The notes beneath the pieces are model-generated. The model saw nothing but the letters and a program-made list of their open reading frames with translations. It did no database searches and had not been told where the DNA came from. A DNA stretch of 39,122 bases. Source: Azospirillum oleiclasticum. Its GTDB lineage: Bacteria > Pseudomonadota > Alphaproteobacteria > Azospirillales > Azospirillaceae. The position numbers were made by a program, and so were the translations under genes. The stretch is from assembly GCF_013423485.1 (NCBI RefSeq), contig NZ_JABFFR010000022.1, positions 1 to 39,122 on the forward strand, in the 5' to 3' direction. Positions 24,917 through 33,952 of the stretch are shown piece after piece (position 1 is the first letter of the stretch; every line of letters starts with the position of its first letter).

Positions 24917-25681
24917 TCACCCAATCCCCAGCCGATCGGCCGTCCGCGTTGCCGTGCGCGCCGCGCGGCGCCACAGGCGGTTGACGATCCGGCGCCGGTT
25001 GGCGTGGCGGCGGAGTGCCGCCTCCGGCAGGCGGCGGGCCAAGCCCTCCTCGATGGTGTAGGTGCAGGGGTTGCAGACGCCGCAGGGCTGCCCGTCCGCG
25101 GTCGGGCTGTGGCAGAACCAGGTGCGGTCCATGATGTCGAGGAAGCCGCGGGTGCGCGCCTCCTCCTCCATGTCGAGCTTGGTCAGGTCGAGCAGCGGGA
25201 AGCGGAAGTTGGCGAAGAGGCGTGCGGTGTCGCTGTCGCCGGGCGGCACCACATGCACGGCGTCGCCATCCTCCTCCACCAGCGTGGCGAGGGGGGCGAT
25301 GAACTGGCGGGACTTGTCGCCGTCATGGACACAGAGCTCGAGGCCGTCCACCCCTTTCCAGCGGACATAGCGGGCCAGCCAGCCGTTCTGGTCACCCAGA
25401 TGCGCCGTCTCCCAAAGCCGGCCGAAGGCGGCGTCGATGGCGGGGTCCGGCGGTATGTCGGTGCGCTCGGTCAGGACCGGCGGCGCAATGCGGGCGTAGG
25501 GGTAGCGGGTCGTGATCATCTGCGTCAGCAGGGTGATGGTCAGCACCTCCACCGCGTGCGACGCCCGGCGCCGATCGATGATGTAATGCGGCTGGATCGC
25601 AAACCGCTTGGTTACGGCGGCGTCCAGGACACGGAACGTCGAATCCCATCCCGACGTCCACAGGACGTTGATCGTCTTCAC
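24917..25681 (-). CDS. QueC-like PP-loop protein with altered loop
   Basis: A 254-residue protein that resembles 7-cyano-7-deazaguanine synthase (QueC). A four-Cys zinc site is clear (Cys190, Cys200, Cys203, Cys206; C-x9-CGVCNPC), as in QueC. The N-terminal ATP-pyrophosphatase loop is odd: residues 10-14 read SGWDS, one residue shorter than the usual SGGxDS. DLTKLDMEEEARTRG also recalls the QueC region before the Cys cluster. No other queuosine genes are near, so it may be a specialised relative acting on a different substrate. GTG at 25681 follows GGGAGG. Ends after a very basic tail. The fold call is fairly firm; the reaction is not. Confidence 0.75.
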   Translation of the reverse strand: MKTINVLWTSGWDSTFRVLDAAVTKRFAIQPHYIIDRRRASHAVEVLTITLLTQMITTRYPYARIAPPVLTERTDIPPDPAIDAAFGRLWETAHLGDQNGWLARYVRWKGVDGLELCVHDGDKSRQFIAPLATLVEEDGDAVHVVPPGDSDTARLFANFRFPLLDLTKLDMEEEARTRGFLDIMDRTWFCHSPTADGQPCGVCNPCTYTIEEGLARRLPEAALRRHANRRRIVNRLWRRAARTATRTADRLGIG

Positions 25682-25789
25682 GGCATCCTCCCGTCTTTTC
25701 GTTCGTTCAGGGAGGGGGAACGTACCGCAAAGCCGGTCGGTGCCGCCCCTTGTCGGATGGGGGATGGCGCGACCCCGACGGAGGGTCCG

Positions 25790-26173
25790 TCAGCCGGATG
25801 CACCGCTCTGGGTGAACAGGGTGGTCAGCCAGCGCACATCCATGGCCGGCGCCCCGCTGAGCGTGTGCCGGACCACCGCGTCGGCCCCGTCCGCGGCGGT
25901 GGATGAGGAGCCGGCCGCCGCGGCGTCGCCACCCTGCGCGAACAGCGACACGGCCCCCAGCGACACCTTCGTCTCCGCGGAGACGCGCCCGACCGGAGTC
26001 GCGGCCCCGGTCTGGTCCGGGGCGCCCGCCACGCCGTTGAGCTGCTCCAGCATCGCGGCGAAGCGGCCGGCCAGCTCCCCGGCCGAACGCGACGTTCCGT
26101 TGCCGCGATCCAGGGCCTCTTCGGCCCGGATCCGCGTCAGCGCGGCGTTGTCGGCGTTAACCGGGGTGGTCAC
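25790..26173 (-). CDS. hypothetical protein
   Basis: A 127-residue protein with no family that I recognise. It has an N-terminal helical part (NADNAALTRIRAEEALDRG), another helix (AGELAGRFAAMLEQLNG), then an Ala/Gly/Ser-rich region and a short C-terminus (DVRWLTTLFTQSGASG). No membrane helix or clear signal peptide. I prefer the GTG at 26173; the frame stays open to a GTG at 26233. The 184 bases before it hold a small hairpin (26200-26206 with 26215-26221) but no gene that I can support. Moderately likely to be real. Confidence 0.55.
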   Translation of the reverse strand: MTTPVNADNAALTRIRAEEALDRGNGTSRSAGELAGRFAAMLEQLNGVAGAPDQTGAATPVGRVSAETKVSLGAVSLFAQGGDAAAAGSSSTAADGADAVVRHTLSGAPAMDVRWLTTLFTQSGASG

Positions 26174-26357
26174 AGGAGGAGCCCTTCGTCGGACGGCAAT
26201 CCTTGCCGGGTCAAGCAAGGAGCGGGCCACCACGAAAGGTCACGGAAATGCCAGAACCGGCACGCCCGACCCGGCAGATTTTTCCGCGCGGGGTGGGCAA
26301 AAGTTACCCGGACGCGGCAGGCTTTGCCGCCCGTCGGCCGGATGTCCGAACGAGTCC

Positions 26358-26846
26358 TCAGTCGCGGAAATTCACGTACTGAAGCGGCTGCTCCACCTTC
26401 AGCCCGCGCACATGCTGGATGGCGGCCTGGAGGTCGTCGCGCTTCTTGCCGGTGACTCGCAGCTCGTCGCCCTGGATGGCGACCTGCACCTTGATCTTGC
26501 TGTCCTTGACCGCCTTGACGATGGTCTTGGCGAGGTCCTGGGCGATGCCCTGGCGGATCGGCACGGTCTGGCGGACGGTGTTGCCCGTGGCCTTCTCCAC
26601 CTTCTGCGAGAAGTCGAGGAAGCCGGGATCGAGCTTGCGGCGGGTGACGTGGACTTTCAGCAGCTCGTGGATCTGCTTCAGCTTCAGATCGTCATCGGCG
26701 GCGATGACGATCTCCTCCCCCACCCGCTCGACCGTGCATTTCGAACCCTTGAAGTCGAATCGCTGCTCGATCTCGCGCACCACGCCGGCGACGGCGTTGT
26801 CCATCTCGTGCACGTCGGTCTTGGAAACGATGTCGAACGACGGCAT
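26358..26846 (-). CDS. YajQ family nucleotide-binding protein
   Basis: A 162-residue YajQ protein, made of two ferredoxin-like halves. MPSFDIVSKTDVHEMDNAV opens the family, and RFDFKG, DDLKLKQIHELL, VRQTVPIRQGIAQDLAKTIVK and LQAAIQHVRGL are all conserved. Family members bind nucleic acid or nucleotides, and in Xanthomonas and Pseudomonas one was reported to bind cyclic di-GMP. It should be cytoplasmic. The ATG at 26846 follows GGGGGGAAGG. It diverges from a small unknown gene. Confidence 0.95.
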   Translation of the reverse strand: MPSFDIVSKTDVHEMDNAVAGVVREIEQRFDFKGSKCTVERVGEEIVIAADDDLKLKQIHELLKVHVTRRKLDPGFLDFSQKVEKATGNTVRQTVPIRQGIAQDLAKTIVKAVKDSKIKVQVAIQGDELRVTGKKRDDLQAAIQHVRGLKVEQPLQYVNFRD

Positions 26847-26957
26847 GGCCTTCCCCCCGGATCAGGACTGTGACGGTGTGGCCCGCGACCGTAGTTGACG
26901 CGGCGGATTCCGTCCACACCTATGGGCCAACCTGAAACCAAGCCGGGAGGCCCGACC

Positions 26958-27365
26958 ATGCCCCATCTCGACCGCGACAGCTTCATCGCCCTTCTCGACC
27001 GCCTGGGCGATGCGGATGACGCCGCGGTCCTGGCCGCCGCCAGGGCCATCGACGCGCGCGTCCGGGAAGCCGGGCTCGACTGGAACGACCTGCTGGCGCC
27101 CCCGCCGACGGCCGTTGTCGAAGAGCCCGAGCCGGAGGTCGGCGAGGCGCCACCGGAAAAGGGCGGGGAGCCGGATGCGGAGGAGTGCGCCCACGACCTG
27201 GTGCTGATCGATGCCCTGCTGGCCCGCCCGACTCTGTCCCCGGAGATGAGGGTCGAGCTGCAGGAGATGCGCGGCCAGATCACCGACGGCAATCACACGC
27301 GTCTGGACAGCCGCTATCTGCGCGGGTTGCACGCCCGGCTGGGCGCGGGCGCGCCGGCGGCGTGA
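26958..27365 (+). CDS. hypothetical protein
   Basis: A 135-residue acidic protein of unknown function. It has a helical N-terminus (DRDSFIALLDRLGDADDAAVLAAARAIDARV), a Pro/Glu-rich linker (about residues 50-72), and a helical C-terminus (LVLIDALLARPTLSPEMRVELQEMRGQ). No membrane helix. ATG 26958 follows GGGAGG, and I prefer it to the longer frame from 26895. It converges with the membrane-protein gene at 27373, seven bases away. Confidence 0.7.
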   Translation: MPHLDRDSFIALLDRLGDADDAAVLAAARAIDARVREAGLDWNDLLAPPPTAVVEEPEPEVGEAPPEKGGEPDAEECAHDLVLIDALLARPTLSPEMRVELQEMRGQITDGNHTRLDSRYLRGLHARLGAGAPAA

Positions 27366-27372
27366 CGGCGCG

Positions 27373-27879
27373 TCACGTTGCCTGCCCCGGATGCTGGAAT
27401 TCCACCCCGCCGCCCGGCATCGGCTTGTCCGGCATCTTCGGCTGCGGCTGCGCGTAGAAGCGCGGCTCGCGGTCGTCCCAGGATTTCTCGAAGGGCAGCC
27501 GCATCACCGGGCGCGTGCCGTTTCGCTCGGCGTCCTTCATCGCCTCCTGGAGCTGTTCGGCCATGCGGCGGTCCCAGGGAAGCTGGTAGAGGTTGGGCGC
27601 CTCGCGCCACATCAGGGTCAGGTAGATGGCGTCGTTCTCGATCAGCGTGGCGCTCAGCACCTGCGCCTCCTGGACATGGGTGCCGATCCATTCCAGCGTC
27701 ACCGGCTTCGCCCGGCCCAGCAGGGTTGCCGGGGCGGCGTAGGCGGCCGGCAGCATCAGCGCGAACAGCGCGATGATCAGCGCCCGTGCCTTGCCGCTGC
27801 GCGACCAGCGGAGCGCCGCCCATACCATCATCAACAGCAGGATGGCAAAGCACGAGAAAAGGACGGTGAGATTTTCCAT
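27373..27879 (-). CDS. two-helix membrane protein of the ion-channel module
   Basis: A 168-residue unknown. Two membrane helices lie at about residues 4-24 (LTVLFSCFAILLLMMVWAAL) and 33-50 (ALIIALFALMLPAAYAAP), with a basic loop between them. The remaining 115 residues are soluble and probably periplasmic, given the charges. They include EAQVLSATLIENDAIYLTLMW and a Pro-rich tail. The gene starts four bases after the previous one and uses AGGAAG inside its end, so it is the third gene of the channel-like operon. It might be a periplasmic or stabilising partner. No known family is recognised. Confidence 0.75.
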   Translation of the reverse strand: MENLTVLFSCFAILLLMMVWAALRWSRSGKARALIIALFALMLPAAYAAPATLLGRAKPVTLEWIGTHVQEAQVLSATLIENDAIYLTLMWREAPNLYQLPWDRRMAEQLQEAMKDAERNGTRPVMRLPFEKSWDDREPRFYAQPQPKMPDKPMPGGGVEFQHPGQAT

Positions 27880-27883
27880 GGCG

Positions 27884-28492
27884 TCACTTCCTGGCTGAGC
27901 GGAGGGGTTTGTGTAGGGCGTGCAGACTCCCCGGCTCCAGTTCGCCGCGCTCGGTCAGCTTGAACCGGAAAGCCGTAACCTCCTGTCCTTCGTGGTCGAG
28001 CCGGACGCGGGTGGCGGCAATGGTCGCGGCTCCCGACTCATGCTCGGCCTTCACCCGCGCCACCACCCGGACGAAGATCGGGAAAACATTGTCCAGGTTG
28101 CGGAACAGGTGGACGTTGATCGCGTATTCGCCGGGCGGAATGCCCCGCGAGAACGCCGTCTCGAAATTGATCTCCGTCGGATCGGCGTAGCTGCCCAGGT
28201 CGTCGCGCAGAAGGTTGAAGATCAGTCCCGATTTGTTCGAATAACCGACCGGAACGTCGCCGGGCGCCTGCACCCACAGGTCGACGTCGGTGCGCAGCTT
28301 GTCGTCCCAGCGTGCCTCGATGATGACGTTGCCGGGCGGTTCGGTGGCGGCCACACCCTTGCCCTCCTCGCCCGGCGGGTTCACGTGCGGCAGCAGGAGC
28401 AGCACCATGCACACGAACCCCGCCAGCGCGAGGGTGATCATGTCGCGGAAGACGGTGCCGCTGTCGTCGGCGTCGTTCCAGGGGTCAAACAT
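27884..28492 (-). CDS. MotB/ExbD-like subunit with a DUF2135/YfaP-like domain
   Basis: A 202-residue protein with one N-terminal membrane helix (about residues 18-35) and a periplasmic part. Asp17 in TVFRDMITLALAGF sits at the start of the helix, as the ion-carrying Asp does in MotB, ExbD and TolR. The periplasmic part (about residues 55-150) has TDVDLWVQAPGD, GYSNKSGL, LRDDLGSYADPTEI and PPGEYAINVHLF, which resemble DUF2135/YfaP beta-sandwich domains. There is no OmpA peptidoglycan-binding domain. It overlaps the channel gene upstream by eight bases. The role is inferred from this layout; the domain match is from pattern only. Confidence 0.75.
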   Translation of the reverse strand: MFDPWNDADDSGTVFRDMITLALAGFVCMVLLLLPHVNPPGEEGKGVAATEPPGNVIIEARWDDKLRTDVDLWVQAPGDVPVGYSNKSGLIFNLLRDDLGSYADPTEINFETAFSRGIPPGEYAINVHLFRNLDNVFPIFVRVVARVKAEHESGAATIAATRVRLDHEGQEVTAFRFKLTERGELEPGSLHALHKPLRSARK

Positions 28493-29180
28493 GGGCCGTC
28501 TCGCCGGCGGGCCCGACCGACGAACCAGCCGGCGGGATGGCGGACGCCGCACGGGAGCGCATCGACGGGCCGACATGGAGCGGGTCCGGGTCGCCGGTGG
28601 CGGCATCGATCAGCGCCGCCGTCAGGTTCGCCGTCCCGGTCACCAGGATCTGATAGTTGGCGCCCAGCCACAGGTTCAGCACCGAGCCGACCAGCGTGGT
28701 GTAGAGCGCCACCCCCATGCCCTGGATCAGTGTGTTGACCATGCCGCTGACCGAATTGGCGTCATTGGCTCCGGCGGCGTTCACACCGCCCAACGCCATG
28801 ACGAAGCCGACCACGGTGCCGATCAGCCCCAGCATCACCAGCGCGTTGGCGATGTGGCGGATGAAGGTGATGCGGCCGAACAGCCGCAGTTCCAGCGACC
28901 GCGTGGCGTTTCCGCCGGACACCGCCAGCGCGCGGCGGTAGGCGTCGAGTCGTCCGCCCTGCCCCCGCTCGATGTGGTCGAGTTCCGAGGTCACCTTCTC
29001 GATCCGCCAGGCGGTGGCGGCGAGGCCGATCACGAACAGGATGAAGATGACGACGCTGATCCGGCTGGTATCCGCGCGGACGACCTCGTCCACCCAACCG
29101 TTGATCCAGGCAAGACCGAGCGCCGCGGCTCCGAAGAGGTTGATGGCGGCGAAACGGCTCCACAACATCCACTGATTCAT
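28485..29180 (-). CDS. MotA/TolQ/ExbB-type proton channel protein
   Basis: A 231-residue inner-membrane protein with four helices. Helices three and four carry the family hallmark: LGLIGTVVGFVMALGGV (about residues 118-134) and TLIQGMGVALYTTLVGSVLNLWLG (about 148-171). Channels of this family let protons or sodium ions through to move a partner protein. The cytoplasmic loop between helices two and three is short, more like ExbB/TolQ than flagellar MotA. The C-terminus has a Pro/Ser tail. ATG 29180 follows GAGG. The next gene gives it a MotB/ExbD-like partner, so the pair should act together. No flagellar, tol or ton genes are adjacent. Confidence 0.87.
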   Translation of the reverse strand: MNQWMLWSRFAAINLFGAAALGLAWINGWVDEVVRADTSRISVVIFILFVIGLAATAWRIEKVTSELDHIERGQGGRLDAYRRALAVSGGNATRSLELRLFGRITFIRHIANALVMLGLIGTVVGFVMALGGVNAAGANDANSVSGMVNTLIQGMGVALYTTLVGSVLNLWLGANYQILVTGTANLTAALIDAATGDPDPLHVGPSMRSRAASAIPPAGSSVGPAGETAHV

Positions 29181-29463
29181 CGGCGTGTCCTCGCCGGGTT
29201 GCACGGGAGACGGACCGATGGGCATTCCGTCATGCAGTGAACCCGCCACCTCCGCACAGGTTCCAAGCAGAGGCTGCGGTGGAGCATGGCGCTTTCGGCG
29301 ACACACCGGTCGACAGAGTGCGGAACGGATGCGGCATGGCGACGGTTGGGCGGGTTACTCCATGCTTCGGCAAGGGCTCGGCCGGTCGCGACGCTGCACC
29401 TCCGGTCTATGCCGTAGAGAGGGGCGGCGGCGGGGATCCGTTCGAGGATAGGATGACCCGGTC

Positions 29464-31860
29464 ATGCGGCCACTCTCCCTACTCTTCTGGTCGGCGCTGC
29501 TCCTCCCTCCCACGGTCGCCGGACTGATCGCGTGGCGCACGCACGACGCCATGCTCGCCGAGGCGCGGGAACGGGTGCACCACACCGCCCTGATCCTGCG
29601 CGAGCACGCGACCCGCGTGCTGGAGGCGCAGGAATCGGTGATCGACGTTATCGACGCGCGCATCGCCGACCTGGACTGGGACACCATCGAACGTTCGCCC
29701 GAGGTGCACGCACTTCTTCAGGCGGTGGCGCGGCGGACACCGCATGTGGACGGGCTGTGGCTGGTCCGGCCGGAAGGGCGAACGGTGAACAGCGCCGACA
29801 TCTTCCCGATGCCGCGATCCATCGTCACCGAACGCGAGTATTTCCAGGTCCTGAAGCGGCAGAACGTCGTGCATGTCGGCCGCATGATGCGGGGGCTGCT
29901 GAAGGGCAATCTGAATTTCAACCTGAGCCGCCGCCGCACCAGCCAGAACGGCGATTTCGACGGGCTCATCCTGGTCACCATCTCGCTCGACTATTTCGAA
30001 TCCTTTTGGACCCGCGTGATCGGCAACGAACCGGAGATCGTGACGCTGCTGCGCGCGGATGGCGAATACCTCGCGCGCTCGCCGATGGTCGATCCACTGC
30101 CACCGCGCATACGGTCCGATTCGCCGTTCTTCGCCCTGTCGGCGGGCCGCGACAGCGGCGTGTACGAGAACGCCTCGCTGACGGACGGGGCCGACCGCAT
30201 CTTCGGCTTCGCCAAGCTCGATGGATTTCCCGCCCATATCCTGGTCGGCATGTCGCGCGACGCCGTGGTGACCGCCTGGATGCGCCAGACCGCCAGCCTG
30301 TTCGCCGCGGCGCTGGCCGCCGTGCTGGCGCTCGGCAGCCTGGTGCGCCTCGCCCAGCGCCGCGAGAACCGCCTGTCGGAAGAGATCACCCATCGCCTGC
30401 GTGTGGAAAGCACGCTGGTGGCAAAGGAGGAGCATCTGGCGGCCCTGGAGCATTCCGAAGCCGCGCGACGCGAGAGCGAGGGTCGCTTCCGTTCCCTGTT
30501 CGAGACGCTGACCCAGGGCGTGATCATCCACGACGCCACCGGCCGCATCGTCTCCGCCAACCGGGCGGCGGAGGAAATCCTGGGCGTGCCGGCGGAGCGG
30601 ATGATCGGGCGCAGCTCCACCTCCCCGCACTGGGAGCTGTGCGACGGCGACGGGCGCCCGCTGTCCGCCGACGACAGCCCCATCGAGCTGGCCATGCGCT
30701 CCGGCGCGCTCGTCCGCGGCCTCACCGTCCGCATCCGCAACGCGGAGACAGGCGAGCACCGCTGGCTGGTGGTGGACGCCATCCCGCGCTTCCACGCGGG
30801 CGAGCCACGGCCCTCCGGCGTCTTCGCCCTGTTCAGCGACATCACCGAGCGCCGCCGGGGGGAGGAGGCGCAGCGCCTGCTGGTGCGCGAGGTGGACCAC
30901 CGCGCCAAGAACGCGCTGGCGGTGGTGCAGGCGGTCGTGCGGCTGTCGCGCGGCGACACGCCGGAGCAGTTCGCCCAGGCCGTGGAGGGCCGCGTCGGCG
31001 CGCTCGCCCGCGCCCACACCCTGCTCGCCCGCAGCCGCTGGGAGGGGGCCGACCTGCGCACCCTTATAGAGGACGAGCTGGCGGCCTTCCTCGGCATCCC
31101 CTCGCGCATCGCCATCGCCGGCCCGCCGGTGGTGCTGGCCGCCGACGCCGCCCAGCCGGTGGGCATGGTGCTGCACGAGCTGTCCACGAACACGGCGAAA
31201 TACGGTGCCCTGTCGGTGCCCGACGGGCGGCTGCGCGTGTCCTGGACGCTGGAGGGCGGCACCGGCGCGCTGACCCTGCGGTGGGAGGAAACCGGAGGCC
31301 CGCCGGTCAGCGCCCCGACGCGCAGCGGCTTCGGCACCCGGCTGATCCGCACCAGCGTGGAAAGCCAGCTCGACGGCACCGTCGATTACGACTGGGCCGC
31401 CGCCGGCCTGCGGGTCACCGTGATCGTCCCCCCCGTCCACATGACCAGCGGCCGCGCCGCCGCCCGCGCCAGCACCGCCGCCGAACCCAGCGTCTCCACC
31501 GAACGCCTGCGCCACCGCCGCATCCTGGTGGTGGAGGACAACACCCCCATCGCCCTGGAGCTGGTGAAGACACTCGGCGACCTCGGCTGCGTCGTGGTCG
31601 GCCCCGCCGGCACGGTGGAGAGTGCCGCCAAGCTGGCCGCGCTGGAAACCGTGGACGCCGCCGTGCTGGACGTGGACCTGCACGGCCGCTCCGTCCTGCC
31701 CGTAGCCGAACTTCTGGAAGCCCGCGGCGTGCCCATCGTCTTCTGCACCGGCTTCGGCGAAATCCAGAGCACCGACGCCCGCTGGGCCGCCGCCCGCATC
31801 CTGAAGAAACCAGTCAGCCCGAAGACGCTGGCGGCGACGCTGGCGGGGTTGGCGGCGTAA
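29464..31860 (+). CDS. HWE-family hybrid histidine kinase
   Basis: A 798-residue membrane sensor. TM1 is at about residues 5-23. A Cache-like periplasmic domain follows (about 30-275), then TM2 (about 277-298), a PAS domain (about 342-465), an HWE/HisKA_2 kinase domain (about 470-665) and a receiver (about 682-795). The phospho-acceptor is His479 in REVDHRAKNAL. HELSTNTAKYG (about 571) is the N-box, and LRWEETGG supplies the HWE Trp and Glu. The receiver has Asp736 (AVLDVDL) and Lys in ILKKPVS. Such HWE kinases sense small molecules or act in general stress signalling. No response-regulator gene lies beside it. Confidence 0.93.
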   Translation: MRPLSLLFWSALLLPPTVAGLIAWRTHDAMLAEARERVHHTALILREHATRVLEAQESVIDVIDARIADLDWDTIERSPEVHALLQAVARRTPHVDGLWLVRPEGRTVNSADIFPMPRSIVTEREYFQVLKRQNVVHVGRMMRGLLKGNLNFNLSRRRTSQNGDFDGLILVTISLDYFESFWTRVIGNEPEIVTLLRADGEYLARSPMVDPLPPRIRSDSPFFALSAGRDSGVYENASLTDGADRIFGFAKLDGFPAHILVGMSRDAVVTAWMRQTASLFAAALAAVLALGSLVRLAQRRENRLSEEITHRLRVESTLVAKEEHLAALEHSEAARRESEGRFRSLFETLTQGVIIHDATGRIVSANRAAEEILGVPAERMIGRSSTSPHWELCDGDGRPLSADDSPIELAMRSGALVRGLTVRIRNAETGEHRWLVVDAIPRFHAGEPRPSGVFALFSDITERRRGEEAQRLLVREVDHRAKNALAVVQAVVRLSRGDTPEQFAQAVEGRVGALARAHTLLARSRWEGADLRTLIEDELAAFLGIPSRIAIAGPPVVLAADAAQPVGMVLHELSTNTAKYGALSVPDGRLRVSWTLEGGTGALTLRWEETGGPPVSAPTRSGFGTRLIRTSVESQLDGTVDYDWAAAGLRVTVIVPPVHMTSGRAAARASTAAEPSVSTERLRHRRILVVEDNTPIALELVKTLGDLGCVVVGPAGTVESAAKLAALETVDAAVLDVDLHGRSVLPVAELLEARGVPIVFCTGFGEIQSTDARWAAARILKKPVSPKTLAATLAGLAA

Positions 31861-31870
31861 CGGCGAGGCC

Positions 31871-31915
31871 AACAAAAAGCCCCCCTCCCACTTGGTGGGA
31901 GGGGGGCTTTTTGTT
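31871..31915. terminator. bidirectional intrinsic terminator
   Basis: A perfect 21-bp inverted repeat (31871-31891 with 31895-31915, 3-base loop TTG) has CCCCCC/GGGGGG in the stem and AAAAA/TTTTT at its base, so it provides a T run on both strands. It lies between the convergent kinase and ftsH genes, 10 and 16 bases from their ends. Confidence 0.93.
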
Positions 31916-31931
31916 GCGGAACAAGTGCTGG

Positions 31932-33866
<1,935 letters not shown>

Positions 33867-33903
33867 GTCACACGCCTTTCTGCGACCCCGGGAGTCGATC
33901 GTC

Positions 33904-33933
33904 TGGGATGGACCGTGGCCCTCCCCCAAGCCC
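33904..33933 (-). promoter_or_regulatory. candidate heat-shock promoter for ftsH
   Basis: On the minus strand CTTG (33930-33927) is followed after about 16 bases by CATCCC/CCATCC (33911-33905). This resembles an RpoH promoter (CTTG, 16-18 bases, then a CYTAT-like -10). It lies 38 bases before the ftsH start. ftsH is often heat-inducible. The -10 part is a poor match. Confidence 0.25.
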
Positions 33934-33952
33934 CACGGGCACGTCCACCAGA

